Source: Rhodospirillaceae bacterium UBA1479
Lineage (GTDB): Bacteria > Pseudomonadota > Alphaproteobacteria > Rhodospirillales > Casp-alpha2
Length of the DNA: 64,000 nt
Direction: 5' to 3'
Assembly: GCA_002325375.1 (NCBI GenBank)
Contig: DCRZ01000012.1
Span: 387 to 64,386 of the forward strand
The notes under the pieces are model-generated. The model ran no database searches and was not told the DNA's origin. It saw only the letters and a program-made list of their open reading frames with translations. Of this stretch, positions 49,002 to 58,288 are shown piece by piece. Numbering within the stretch: position 1 is the stretch's first letter; the number at the start of each line of letters is the position of its first letter. Made by a program: the position numbers and the translations under genes.

Positions 49002-49882
49002 CCACGTCCGCGCAGCGCTTCCTGTGGTCCATTGCGTTCCGCACGACGGCGGCCGAGGTGCCGTTCCTCGAGGCCTGCCTGGAGCCCTTGTGCGAAAGCG
49101 TCTCATCCTTCGGGGACGAGGACGGCGGTCCCTGGCGGGTCGAGGGCATCGCCGTGGACGAACCGGATCGCGCCCGCCTCAAGGCAGCCTTGAACGCCGC
49201 CTTTCCGGGCGGTGACGCCCCCGTGCCGGTCATCGACCTGATCCCGCCCCGGGACTGGCTTACGGAAAACATCTTCGAATTCCCGCCGCTGCCCGTCGGC
49301 CGTTTCTTCATCCACGGCTCCCATTTCGACGGCCCCGTGCCGGGTGGCCTGATCCCCCTGCTGCTGGATGCCGGCACCGCCTTCGGTTCGGGCGAACACG
49401 GGTCGACCGCCGGCTGCCTCACCTGCATCGGCGACCTGGCGCGCAAACACCGCCCGGGCCGCGTGCTCGACATGGGCTGCGGGTCCGGGATTCTGGGCAT
49501 CGCCGCGGCCAAGCTGTGGAACGTGCCCGTGGTCGCCACGGACATCGACGCCGAGGCCGCGCGGGTCACGGCCCTGAACGCTGCGCAGAACGGCGTCGGC
49601 CATCTGGTCACCGCCGTCGCCGCCCCCGGCTACAACGCGCCCATCGTGCGCCAGGCCGCCCCTTACGATCTGATCGTGGAAAACATCCTGGCCCGGCCGA
49701 TCCGCCGGCTGTCCCGCGATCTGGCGCAACACCTTGCCCCCGGCGGGATCTGTGTGCTGTCGGGTCTGGTGGTGCGCGACGCACAATTCGTCATCACCGC
49801 ACACCGCCGCCAGGGCCTGCGTCTCGTCCGCCACATGACCATCAACGGCTGGCGGACATTGGTGATGGCCAAACCCCGCTAA
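48998..49882 (+). CDS. prmA: 50S ribosomal protein L11 methyltransferase-like protein
   Basis: 294 aa from a GTG that overlaps the helicase stop by 4 nt. PrmA landmarks: DAGTAFGSGEHGSTAGCL, motif I VLDMGCGSGILGIAAAKLW, and IVENILARPIRRLSRDL. Methylates L11 using SAM. Its stop overlaps the photolyase stop on the opposite strand (CTAA, 49879-49882). Confidence 0.92.
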   Translation: MTTSAQRFLWSIAFRTTAAEVPFLEACLEPLCESVSSFGDEDGGPWRVEGIAVDEPDRARLKAALNAAFPGGDAPVPVIDLIPPRDWLTENIFEFPPLPVGRFFIHGSHFDGPVPGGLIPLLLDAGTAFGSGEHGSTAGCLTCIGDLARKHRPGRVLDMGCGSGILGIAAAKLWNVPVVATDIDAEAARVTALNAAQNGVGHLVTAVAAPGYNAPIVRQAAPYDLIVENILARPIRRLSRDLAQHLAPGGICVLSGLVVRDAQFVITAHRRQGLRLVRHMTINGWRTLVMAKPR

Positions 49883-51240
49883 CTGCGTTTCAGCGACTTG
49901 AACGCCGCCAGCGCCCGGTCCCGCGCCCCTTTGTGGTCGACGATGGGCGCGGGGTAGGCGTCCGTCCCCAGTTCCGGCACCCAACGGCGCACGTAGCTTT
50001 CGTCCTTGTCGAACTTCTGCCCCTGCAGGGAGGGATTGAAGACGCGGAAAAAGGGCGCCGCATCGGCGCCGCAGCCGGCGACCCATTGCCAGTTGAACGG
50101 GTTGGACGCGGGATCGGCATCGACCAGCGTGTCCCAGAACCAGGCCTCCCCCGCCTGCCAGGGCTGCAGCAGATGCTTGACCAGGAACGAGGCCGCGACC
50201 ATGCGCACCCGGTTGTGCATGGTGCCCGTGGCCCAGAGCTCGCGCATGCCCGCATCGACGATGGGATAGCCGGTCCGCCCGCGCCGCCAGGCGGCCAGCA
50301 GGCCGTCGTCGGGCATCCAGGGAAAGGCGTCGAACTTGGCGTCCATGGGCCGTTCGGCCAGATCCGGGAAATGATGCAGGACATGATGGGCGAATTCCCG
50401 CCATACCAGCTCCTTCAAAAACGTCTCCCGCCCTTCACCGGCCGGGGCGTCCTTGACGGCGGCGGCCCAGACCTGGCGCGGGCCGATGTCGCCCCAGGCC
50501 AGATGCGCGGACAGGCCCGAGGTCGCCGCCACGCCCGGGAAATCGCGCTTCGCCGCGTAACCCGTGACCGCGCCGTCGAGAAACATTTCCAGGCGGTCCC
50601 GGGCCCCTTGCCCCCCCGGTATCCAGTGCTCGGAAAAACCCGCCGCCCAATCGGGGGCATTGGGCACCAGCCGCCAGGCGGCCAGATCGTCGCTTACCGG
50701 CCAGGCCTGCGGTGCCGGCAAGCTGTCCGGCGCCGCCACCGGCGACGGCGGATCGCCGGCGGCGCGGCAGGCCTGCCAGAACCGGGTGTAGACTTTGTAA
50801 CCGCCGCCGGCCTTGGTGGTGATCTCCCAAGGCTCGGTCAGCAGGGAGGCGTTGAAGCTTTCGGCCTGAAGACCTCGCGCCCGCAGGCCCGCCTTGATTT
50901 CCGTGTCGCGGGCGACGGAGCCTTTGTCGTAACAGCGGTTCCACAACACCGTATCGGCCCCGGTTTCCGCGACCAGGGCGTCGAGCACCACGGCCGCCTG
51001 CCCCCGGCGCAGGATCAGGCGCGATCCCCGGGCCGCCAGATCACCGGCCAGGGCCGCCAGGGAATGATGCAGCCACCAGCGCGATGCCCCGCCCGGCGGG
51101 CGCAGACCGGGCGTGTCCTCGTCCAGGATGAAGACGGGCACCACCGGCCGCCCGGTCGCCGCCGCCCGGACCAGGGCCGGATTGTCGGCCAGGCGCAGGT
51201 CGCGGCGAAACCAGACGATGACGGACGGGGGCACGGACAT
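49879..51240 (-). CDS. phrB: Deoxyribodipyrimidine photolyase / cryptochrome family
   Basis: 453 aa from the ATG at 51240 (GGAG upstream). N-terminal antenna domain (VIVWFRRDLRLADNPAL). C-terminal FAD domain with TGYPIVDAGMRELWATGTMHN (split here from NRVRMVAASFLVKHLL), DTLVDADPASNPFNWQWVAG and FRVFNP. Light-driven repair of pyrimidine dimers, class I CPD-like. A surface-living or lit-water habitat would suit it. Confidence 0.94.
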   Translation of the reverse strand: MSVPPSVIVWFRRDLRLADNPALVRAAATGRPVVPVFILDEDTPGLRPPGGASRWWLHHSLAALAGDLAARGSRLILRRGQAAVVLDALVAETGADTVLWNRCYDKGSVARDTEIKAGLRARGLQAESFNASLLTEPWEITTKAGGGYKVYTRFWQACRAAGDPPSPVAAPDSLPAPQAWPVSDDLAAWRLVPNAPDWAAGFSEHWIPGGQGARDRLEMFLDGAVTGYAAKRDFPGVAATSGLSAHLAWGDIGPRQVWAAAVKDAPAGEGRETFLKELVWREFAHHVLHHFPDLAERPMDAKFDAFPWMPDDGLLAAWRRGRTGYPIVDAGMRELWATGTMHNRVRMVAASFLVKHLLQPWQAGEAWFWDTLVDADPASNPFNWQWVAGCGADAAPFFRVFNPSLQGQKFDKDESYVRRWVPELGTDAYPAPIVDHKGARDRALAAFKSLKRS

Positions 51241-51374
51241 GGCGGGCGGGCTCCGGATGCGGGTCAAGGTGCACACTATACCCCAAGCGGGTGGCGGCGG
51301 CCCGCCCCTATGGTATACCGTTCGCAAAACGCAGGCCGCCTTGCGCGGCCGCATCGCACGCACAGGAGACGACC

Positions 51375-52880
51375 ATGACGACCGCCTTGAAGAACATTGC
51401 CAACCCCCAGGACTTCTACGCGCCGAAAGGCATGCTGATCGGGGGCCGCTGGGTCGAGGCCGTCTCGGGTGCCGCCATCGCGGTCGAAAACCCGGCCAAC
51501 CGCACCACCGTCGCCGAGGTGCCGCGGGGCGGCGCCGAAGACGTGGACAAGGCCGTCACCGCCGCCGCCCAAGCGTTCCCCGCCTGGGCCCGCACCAATC
51601 CGCGCGAACGCGGCCGGGCGTTGCTGCGCATCGCCGACGCCATGGACGCCCGGGCCGAGGAAATGGCCCGCACCATCGCCCTGGAAACGGGCAACGCCCT
51701 GCGCACCCAGGCCCGGCCCGAGGCCAAGGTATCGGCCGACATCTTCCGTTATTACGGCGGCCTGGGCAGCGAGTTGAAGGGCGAGACCATCCCGCTCGGC
51801 GAGAACGTGCTGAGCTACACCCGGCGGGAGCCCCTGGGCGTGATCGGCGCGGTCATTCCGTGGAACGCGCCGGTCCTGCTGGGCGCCTTGAAGATCGCGG
51901 CCGGGCTGGTGTCCGGCAACACGGTCGTCCTGAAGGCGGCCGAGGACGCGCCTTTGGGCGTGCTGATGATGGCCGACATCTGCCAGGAATTCCTGCCGGA
52001 CGGCGTGCTCAACGTGCTGACGGGGTACGGCGCCGAATGCGGCGGGCCGCTCGCCAATCATCCGGCCATCGCCAAGCTGTCGTTCACGGGGTCGACCGAG
52101 GTCGGCAAGATCATGATGCGCGCGGCGGCGGAGCGGATCGTGCCCGTGTCCCTGGAGCTGGGCGGCAAGAGCCCCTCCATCGTGTTCCCCGATGCGGACG
52201 AGGACTGGGTGGTCGACGGCATCATCGCCGCCATGCGCTTCACCCGCCAAAGCCAGTCCTGCACGGCGGGCTCGCGCCTGTTCCTGCATGCGGACATCTT
52301 TGATTCGTTCCTCGACAAGCTGGCGGCCAAGGCGTCGACCCTGAAACTGGGCGACCCGCTGGACGAAGCGACCGATGTCGGCACGATCATCAACGAAAAA
52401 CAGTTCCGCCGGGTCTGCGGCTATGTCGAGGAAGGCCTGAAGCGCGACGACGCGCGCCTCATCATGGGCGGCCTGCCGCCGGAGACGGGGCCGCTCAGCG
52501 AGGGCTATTTCACCCTGCCGACCCTGTTCGCCGACGCCTCCAACGACTGGCGCCTGGCGCGCGAGGAAATCTTCGGCCCGGTCCTGGTGGCGATCCGCTG
52601 GACCGATACGGAGGAAGCCATCCGCATGGCCAACGACAGCCACTACGGCCTTGCCGCCTATGTCTGGACCCACGACATCGGCGAGGGCCTGCGCACGGCC
52701 CATGCCATCGAAAGCGGCTGGGTGCAGGTCAACCAGGGCGGCGGCCAGGTGCCGGGCCATTCGTACGGCGGCTACAAGCAAAGCGGCCTGGGCCGGGAAT
52801 TTTCCCTGGAAGGCATGCTGGAAAGCTTCACCCAGCGCAAGAACGTGACCGTGAACCTGGACACGCCGCAGGGCCGCTGA
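51375..52880 (+). CDS. NAD-dependent aldehyde dehydrogenase family protein
   Basis: 501 aa from the ATG at 51375 (AGGAGACGACC upstream). Cofactor motif VIPWNAPVLLGALKIAAGL, general-base Glu in SLELGGKSPSIVF (about residue 262), catalytic Cys in SQSCTAGSRLFL (about 296), and EEIFGPVL. Substrate cannot be named; the family oxidises many aldehydes such as betaine aldehyde or semialdehydes. Divergent from the photolyase. Confidence 0.94.
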   Translation: MTTALKNIANPQDFYAPKGMLIGGRWVEAVSGAAIAVENPANRTTVAEVPRGGAEDVDKAVTAAAQAFPAWARTNPRERGRALLRIADAMDARAEEMARTIALETGNALRTQARPEAKVSADIFRYYGGLGSELKGETIPLGENVLSYTRREPLGVIGAVIPWNAPVLLGALKIAAGLVSGNTVVLKAAEDAPLGVLMMADICQEFLPDGVLNVLTGYGAECGGPLANHPAIAKLSFTGSTEVGKIMMRAAAERIVPVSLELGGKSPSIVFPDADEDWVVDGIIAAMRFTRQSQSCTAGSRLFLHADIFDSFLDKLAAKASTLKLGDPLDEATDVGTIINEKQFRRVCGYVEEGLKRDDARLIMGGLPPETGPLSEGYFTLPTLFADASNDWRLAREEIFGPVLVAIRWTDTEEAIRMANDSHYGLAAYVWTHDIGEGLRTAHAIESGWVQVNQGGGQVPGHSYGGYKQSGLGREFSLEGMLESFTQRKNVTVNLDTPQGR

Positions 52881-52933
52881 GCGGACCGCGGGCGATCCCG
52901 GCCAGGAGTTGTTCCCGAAGCCGGATCAGGCCT

Positions 52934-54469
52934 TCAGGATTTCTTTTTCGCCACGTTGCTGACGAACAGGATCAGCGGGATCGCCGCGGCCGAGGCGACG
53001 GCGAACATGCCGAAGCCGTTGAGGTAACTGATCAGGGCCGCCTGATGGCCCATTTCACGGGACAGGCGCGCCAGACCTTCGACCGTTTCCATCTCCCAAC
53101 CACCCATCACCCAAGGCAGCTTGAGCACCGGATTGAATTCGGTGATGTGTTCGGTCAGGTACTCGTAATTGCGTTGGGACGAGCGCACGATCTCGGTCAC
53201 GGTCATGGAGATGAAGAAGCTGGAGCCGATATTGCGCAGCAGGTGATAGACCGAGGTCGTTTCATCCAGATCCTTCGGGTCCACGGTCGAAAAGGTCAGC
53301 ACCGTCAACGGCACCCAGATGACGCCGCCGGCGAACCCTTGCAGGACGCCGTTGAGCGCGAATTCGAACGGCGTGGTGTTCAGATTAGCCGACATCAGCC
53401 ACAGCCCGACGGCGACCTGGGCGAAGAAGCCCGCGATGATGGTGCGCCTGGGAAACCGCTGACCGACGATCCCGGCCACGAAAAACCCCGCCATGGCGCC
53501 AATCCCGCGCGAACCGACGACGTAGCCGATCAGGGAGTCCGGCAGGTCCATGTGTTGGCGCATCAATCCGGGCAGAACGACCATGGGCGTGAAGTTCAGC
53601 ATCCCGTAGATCGTCACGAGCACGAGGCCGATGGCGTAGTTGCGGTTCAGCAACAGGCGCAGGTCGAGGAACGGCTTGTTATGGGTCAGGCTGTGGGCGA
53701 CGAACATGTAGAAGGCGACGACGGCGACGAAAATCTCGATGACGATTTCCGGCGACTGGAACCAATCGAGCCGCTGGCCGCGGGACAGCGCCAGTTGAAG
53801 GCAGGCGATGGCGAGGGAGATCAGGATGAAGCCGGTCCATTCCAGCTTGATCTGCACCTGCCGGCGCATGCGCGGCAGGGCGAAGAACACGGCGACCGCG
53901 GCACCGATCGCCACCGGCACCAGGATGTAGAACGCATAACGCCAGGTGTAGGTTTCCGCCATCACACCGCCGATCATCGGGCCCACGAAGGCCCCCATGA
54001 CGACACCGACGCCGTACAGGCCGATGACCATGCCGTGCTGGTGTTTGGGAAAGATGTCGAGAACCACCGTCTGACCCATGGGCGACAGGGGCGCACCGCC
54101 GGCCCCCTGAACGATGCGCCAGAAGATCAGCGCCTCGAGGGAATTGGCCGCGCCGCAGAAATAGGTGGCGATGCCGAACACGGCCAAACTCGCGACCAGC
54201 AGGTTGCGCCGCCCGAAGCGGCCGGCCAGCCAGCCCGTCAGCGGCGTCGCCACCGCCGTGGCCAGGATGTTGAAGGTCATCGCCCAGGAGATTTCATCGG
54301 GCGTCGCCGACATGGTGCCCTGAAGCTGCGGCAGAACCGCCGCCACGATGAGGATCGAGGTCGAGTAGAGGGTGACGCTTAAAACAATCACCCCGAGAAT
54401 TACCCAGCGCCGCGCCGGAGTGAGTTCCGGCCGGGACTGCTGGGCGCCGACCGCGTTATCGATGGGCAC
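52934..54469 (-). CDS. DHA2-type MFS multidrug efflux transporter (EmrB/QacA-like)
   Basis: 511 aa from the GTG at 54469. The open frame runs to 54562, but that would cover the divergent promoter and the marR start. Fourteen TM helices, with antiporter motif C-like GAFVGPMIGGVMAE and motif A GWLAGRFGRRNLL. Inner-membrane pump that would work with the EmrA-like protein at 55042. Unusually, it is divergent from marR-emrA instead of following them. Confidence 0.92.
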   Translation of the reverse strand: MPIDNAVGAQQSRPELTPARRWVILGVIVLSVTLYSTSILIVAAVLPQLQGTMSATPDEISWAMTFNILATAVATPLTGWLAGRFGRRNLLVASLAVFGIATYFCGAANSLEALIFWRIVQGAGGAPLSPMGQTVVLDIFPKHQHGMVIGLYGVGVVMGAFVGPMIGGVMAETYTWRYAFYILVPVAIGAAVAVFFALPRMRRQVQIKLEWTGFILISLAIACLQLALSRGQRLDWFQSPEIVIEIFVAVVAFYMFVAHSLTHNKPFLDLRLLLNRNYAIGLVLVTIYGMLNFTPMVVLPGLMRQHMDLPDSLIGYVVGSRGIGAMAGFFVAGIVGQRFPRRTIIAGFFAQVAVGLWLMSANLNTTPFEFALNGVLQGFAGGVIWVPLTVLTFSTVDPKDLDETTSVYHLLRNIGSSFFISMTVTEIVRSSQRNYEYLTEHITEFNPVLKLPWVMGGWEMETVEGLARLSREMGHQAALISYLNGFGMFAVASAAAIPLILFVSNVAKKKS

Positions 54470-54484
54470 GGAATTGGTAATCCT

Positions 54485-54521
54485 GTTGACAGTAAGGACT
54501 GCAATAGTAAGAATACTTACT
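54485..54521 (+). promoter_or_regulatory. Divergent promoter and MarR-type operator
   Basis: TTGACA at 54485-54490 is a consensus -35 for marR, with a weak -10 around 54507-54513. The 18-bp inverted repeat TAGTAAGAATACTTACTA (54504-54521) covers the -10 and lies between the divergent marR and MFS genes. Size, symmetry and position fit a MarR operator controlling both directions. Confidence 0.7.
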
Positions 54522-54545
54522 AATTTCGCAAGGGAAATTCCTTCA

Positions 54546-55052
54546 ATGACCAAGATCGACACCCAGGGCGCCCTGTCCGAGGGCCGCTACCTTGCCTTCC
54601 TGATCGTGGAGGCCGCGCGCCTGCAGCGCACGGTGTTCGACCGCCGGGTCCGCAAGATGGGGTTCACCCGCACGCAATGGCTGGCGCTGCGCCGGGTCGG
54701 CGATCAGCCGGGGGTCAGTCAGTCTGAATTGGCCGAACTGTTGGAGGTCGAAAAGGCCTCGGCCGGGCGCCTGATCGACAAGCTGGAAGAATTCGGCTGG
54801 CTGGAACGCCGCCCCGACGACACCGACCGGCGCATCAAGCGCATCTACATGACCGACCTGGGCCGCCGCATCCACCGTGAGGTCAGCCCGATTGCCGAGG
54901 CCATGGTCGAAGAGGAATTATCGGGCCTGAGCCGCAAGGAACGCGAGACCCTGACCGACCTTTTGCTGAACGTGAAGCAGCGGCTGCAGGAAATGGCCAG
55001 CGACAACGACACCATCCAATCGACGGAACTCGAGAAAATAAATGCCGAATGA
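54546..55052 (+). CDS. MarR-family transcriptional regulator
   Basis: 168 aa from the ATG at 54546 (AAGGGAA upstream). Winged helix: GFTRTQWLALRRVGDQPGVS, QSELAELLEVEKASAGRLID, and the wing DDTDRRIKRIYMT. Likely represses the adjacent efflux genes through the operator at 54504-54521, released by a drug-like ligand. Its 3' end overlaps the emrA-like gene by 11 nt. Confidence 0.93.
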   Translation: MTKIDTQGALSEGRYLAFLIVEAARLQRTVFDRRVRKMGFTRTQWLALRRVGDQPGVSQSELAELLEVEKASAGRLIDKLEEFGWLERRPDDTDRRIKRIYMTDLGRRIHREVSPIAEAMVEEELSGLSRKERETLTDLLLNVKQRLQEMASDNDTIQSTELEKINAE

Positions 55053-56157
55053 GCAGACCCCCATCACCCTGAACGGGCATGAAGACCTGAAACAGGCGGC
55101 GCAGGCGAAGCGCAAGCGCCTGCTGCTGCTGGGCGTGGTGCCGATGCTCGCCGTTATCCTGGCCGTCGGTTACTGGCTGCTGGGCGCGCGCTATGTGGCG
55201 ACCGAAAACGCCTATGTGAAGACCGACATCGCCAAGCTGGCGGCCGAGATTTCCGGCCGCGTCATCGAGGTCCGCGCCAAGGCTCATATGAAGGTCACGC
55301 AAGGCGACGTGCTGGTGCGCATCGACCCCGAGCCCTTCAAGCTGGCCCAGGCCCGCGCCCAGGCCGAACTGGACGCCGCGCGCCGCGAGGTCGAGACCCT
55401 GGCCGCGACCCTGAAGGAAGCCCGGGTCGAGCTGCGCGACGCCACGGACCGCGCGACCTATTTCCGCAAGCGGCTGGAGCGCGAACGCCAACTGGTCAAG
55501 CGCGGCGTGACGTCGCACGCCCGGTTCGACGAAATGGAGAACGACGCCAACGCCGCCGATGACCGCGTCGTCCTGGCGCGTCAGAAGATTCAGCGCATCC
55601 AGGCGTCGCTCGGCAGCGACCCGGACCAGCCCGTCGACGGCCACCCCCTGGTGCGGACCAAGCAGGCGGCCCTCGACCAGGCCAACCTCGATCTCGCGCG
55701 CACGACCGTCACGGCCCCTGCCAGCGGCGTCGTCGTGACCGTGCCGCTGGTCGCGGGCGAACAGATCACCGCGTCCGAACCCCTGTTCGCCATCGTCACC
55801 GACACTCCGCCCTGGGTCGACGCCAACTTCAAGGAGACCGAGTTGACCCATGTGCGCCCGGGGCAGAAGGCGACGGTGGTGCTGGACATTTATCCCGACG
55901 TGACCTGGCAGGCGGAGGTCGAAAGCATCTCGCCGGCAACGGGCGCGGAATTCGCGATCCTGCCGCCGCAGAACGCGTCCGGCAACTGGGTCAAGGTGGT
56001 GCAGCGCCTGCCGGTGCGGCTGCGCCTGATCCCCCATGCGGACGCCCCGCCGCTGCGCGCCGGGATGACCGCCACGGCCAAGATCGACACCGGCCGCGAA
56101 CGCTCCGTCGCCGATCTGTTGGGCATCTTCCCGGCCTGGGCGCGGTCTTCCGACTAG
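55042..56157 (+). CDS. HlyD/EmrA-type membrane fusion protein
   Basis: 371 aa. Single N-terminal TM (LLLLGVVPMLAVILAVGYWL), then biotinyl-lipoyl-like domain (ENAYVKTDIAKLAAEISGRV), coiled-coil hairpin (about residues 100-190), and a beta-barrel (PPWVDANFKETELTHVRPGQ). Periplasmic adaptor for the EmrB-like pump. Its stop overlaps the LysR stop by 4 nt (CTAG, 56154-56157). Confidence 0.93.
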   Translation: MPNEQTPITLNGHEDLKQAAQAKRKRLLLLGVVPMLAVILAVGYWLLGARYVATENAYVKTDIAKLAAEISGRVIEVRAKAHMKVTQGDVLVRIDPEPFKLAQARAQAELDAARREVETLAATLKEARVELRDATDRATYFRKRLERERQLVKRGVTSHARFDEMENDANAADDRVVLARQKIQRIQASLGSDPDQPVDGHPLVRTKQAALDQANLDLARTTVTAPASGVVVTVPLVAGEQITASEPLFAIVTDTPPWVDANFKETELTHVRPGQKATVVLDIYPDVTWQAEVESISPATGAEFAILPPQNASGNWVKVVQRLPVRLRLIPHADAPPLRAGMTATAKIDTGRERSVADLLGIFPAWARSSD

Positions 56158-57107
56158 GGCGCCAGGCTGCCGTCCCATTGCGGGATGACCGCCTCGGCGG
56201 CGGCGCTGTCCGTGGCCCGGAACCCGTCGATATAACGGGCCATGCAGTCCAGGAACGCCCGCGCCTCGGCGCTCAACACCTGACCCTTGTGGTGGATATA
56301 GCCGTAGGACAGCCAATGGGGCGGATCCAGCGGCCGCACCGCCATGCCGGCCGAGTCCATCGCCTTGACCGAAAGGCGATCCAACAGGGCGATGCCCGCG
56401 CCGTCGCGCGCCATCTGACAGGCCATCAGCGACGACGTGGTTTCCACCGCATAGGACGGCACGGCGCCGTCGGCGCGGAAGAACTCGTCCGCCTGCTGGC
56501 GGCCGAACAGGCCCGGCAGCATGCCGATGATCGGCTGGCCCGCCAGGTCGCCCGCGGTCAGCGCCGATTTGCCGGCAAGCGGATGACTTGCCGCCATCAC
56601 CGCCTCCATCCGCGCCCGGCAGATCGGCCGGTTTTCGATCGGCAGCAGGGCGTGGGTGACCGGCAACGACGCGATGCCCAGGTCGTAGCGCGCGATGCCG
56701 GAGCGGTTTTCCAACTCGAACCGGGACAGCACGTCGACCACGCATTTCAGGTTCGGCATCTCCCGCCGCATCATCGCCAGGGCCGGCGCGACCAGGGCCG
56801 TGCCGACGCGGGGTCCGGTGACCAGGCGGAACGGCCGGTTGGCCCCGGCGCGCACGTTGGCGGCGATATGCGGCAGTTCGTCGATGCCGTCGAGGATATG
56901 GCGGGTTTCCCGGTGGAACGCCTCGCCCGCCTCCGACAAGGCCAGGCGCCGCCGCGAGCGGTCGAACAGGGTCAGCCCGGTTTCGTCCTCCAACAGGGCG
57001 ATCAGGCGGCTGACGGCGGGCTGGCTCAGGTTCAGGACCTCGGCGGCGGCGGCCAGGGAGCCCTGGGACACCACCAGGCGAAAGGCGCGCAGGGATTTGA
57101 AGTTCAT
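56154..57107 (-). CDS. LysR-family transcriptional regulator
   Basis: 317 aa. N-terminal HTH (FRLVVSQGSLAAAAEVLNLS, QPAVSRLIALLEDETG, LFDRSRRRLALSEAGEAF), followed by a LysR substrate-binding domain. Divergent from the secreted SGNH-like gene with 202 bp between them, which is its most likely regulatory target, but no palindromic T-N11-A site was confirmed. Confidence 0.93.
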   Translation of the reverse strand: MNFKSLRAFRLVVSQGSLAAAAEVLNLSQPAVSRLIALLEDETGLTLFDRSRRRLALSEAGEAFHRETRHILDGIDELPHIAANVRAGANRPFRLVTGPRVGTALVAPALAMMRREMPNLKCVVDVLSRFELENRSGIARYDLGIASLPVTHALLPIENRPICRARMEAVMAASHPLAGKSALTAGDLAGQPIIGMLPGLFGRQQADEFFRADGAVPSYAVETTSSLMACQMARDGAGIALLDRLSVKAMDSAGMAVRPLDPPHWLSYGYIHHKGQVLSAEARAFLDCMARYIDGFRATDSAAAEAVIPQWDGSLAP

Positions 57108-57263
57108 GGCCGGGTGTCCGATCCGTTGACGTCGTGCAAACGCCTGGAACTATGGGCCGCTTGGCCGATTCATGCAAATAGCTGATGAATTATTGCTTAG
57201 TTTCTATTTTTCTTTATCGATGCAGGGGCTCAGAGTGACGGCATAAGGGCCCAAGGCCCCATG

Positions 57264-57293
57264 GGAACACACACCCAAGGAACACACATCCAA
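57264..57293. repeat. 15-bp tandem direct repeat upstream of the SGNH-like gene
   Basis: GGAACACACACCCAA (57264-57278) is followed at once by GGAACACACATCCAA (57279-57293), one mismatch. It lies 17-46 bp before the ATG at 57310, in the leader. It may be a slippage duplication or a regulator site. Confidence 0.7.
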
Positions 57294-57309
57294 GACTGAG
57301 GAGACAACG

Positions 57310-58131
57310 ATGCTTTCCTGCCCCCGCGCCCTGCGCTTCCCCCTGCTCGCCGCCGCCGTCCTGACCTTCGCCCTCACCCCCCTGGGCGGCCCCGTCCGCG
57401 CGGACGCCCCGCCCCCCGCCGTCAAGGCGCTGAAGGCCGCCAAGCCCGAACGGGTGCTGTTCGTCGGCAACAGCTACCTCTATTACAACGACAGCCTGCA
57501 CAACCACGTGCGGCGCATGGTCGCGGCTTCGGGCCTGTCGGACATGAAGACCCTGAAATACAAATCCGCCACCATCAGCGGCGCCATGCTGTTCGACCAC
57601 AACATCGACGGCTATCTGGAGCCCGGCAAGCTGCGGGTCAAGGACCCGTTCCAGGTCGTCGTCCTGCAGGGCTTCAGCGCCGCCGCGACGAAAAAGGACC
57701 ATCCGCCCAAGTTCGCCGCCACCGTCGCCGACTTCGCCAAGAAGATCCAGGCCGCCGGCGGCGAAACGGCGCTCTACATGACCCATGCCTACGTGAAGCC
57801 GCACAAGAAGTACGACCCAGACATGATCCGGGCGATCGAGAAGCTCTATGTGGAGACGGGCAACGCCGTCGGCGCGCTGGTCATCCCCGTCGGCCTGGCG
57901 TTCGAGGAAGCCTACAAGCGGCGCCCGGACATGAAGCTGCACCAGAGCTACGACAGCTCCCACCCCAGCCTGGACGGCACCTACCTCGCCGCCTGCGTGG
58001 TGTTCGCCAGCGTCTACGGCCAGTCGCCCGTGGGCAACGGCTACGACTACTTCGGCAAGGTCGACAAGGACACGGCGGCGTTCCTGCAACAGGTCGCCCA
58101 AGATACGGTGAAGAGGTTTTACGGGCGGTAA
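57310..58131 (+). CDS. Secreted SGNH/GDSL-like hydrolase of unknown substrate
   Basis: 273 aa. Signal peptide about 1-32 (LLAAAVLTFALTPLGGPVRA). The first block RVLFVGNSYLYYNDSLHNHV gives the GNS nucleophile context; the last block YDSSHPSLDGTYLAACVVF gives the Asp-x-x-His pair (DSSHPS). These fit an SGNH fold. It has a clear GAGGAG site. Periplasmic or secreted esterase is likely; substrate not inferable. Confidence 0.82.
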   Translation: MLSCPRALRFPLLAAAVLTFALTPLGGPVRADAPPPAVKALKAAKPERVLFVGNSYLYYNDSLHNHVRRMVAASGLSDMKTLKYKSATISGAMLFDHNIDGYLEPGKLRVKDPFQVVVLQGFSAAATKKDHPPKFAATVADFAKKIQAAGGETALYMTHAYVKPHKKYDPDMIRAIEKLYVETGNAVGALVIPVGLAFEEAYKRRPDMKLHQSYDSSHPSLDGTYLAACVVFASVYGQSPVGNGYDYFGKVDKDTAAFLQQVAQDTVKRFYGR

Positions 58132-58170
58132 ACCGGCCGCCCCGCCCAGCCTTCACTCAGCCCACCTAAA

Positions 58171-58205
58171 CCGAAAAGCGCCCCTTACGAGGGGCGCTTT
58201 TTCGG
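58171..58205. terminator. Bidirectional terminator after the SGNH-like gene
   Basis: CCGAAAAGCGCCCC (58171-58184), loop TTACGA, then GGGGCGCTTTTTCGG (58191-58205). The GC stem is flanked by A- and T-runs, so it can act in both directions. It separates the SGNH-like gene from the tRNA-bounded insert. Confidence 0.88.
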
Positions 58206-58228
58206 GTTGGGCGATGGAAGACGGTGGA

Positions 58229-58266
58229 ATGGTGGGCGCGGCTGGAATTGAACCAGCGCCCCCTGC
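58229..58266 (-). repeat. Copy of the 3' half of tRNA-Val (candidate attachment-site repeat)
   Basis: 38 bp identical to 59961-59998 except at two positions. It covers the CCA end, acceptor 3' strand and T-arm of the tRNA, same orientation. No D-arm or 5' acceptor follows, so it is not a full tRNA. This is the layout left when an element integrates at a tRNA 3' end. Confidence 0.8.
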
Positions 58267-58288
58267 GTATTAATAGGGCAGTGCATGA

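Noticed and set aside
46464..49106. 880-codon minus-strand open frame opposite the UvrD-like helicase
   Set aside because: Antisense shadow of a complete helicase with all motifs; no recognisable domains or ribosome site.
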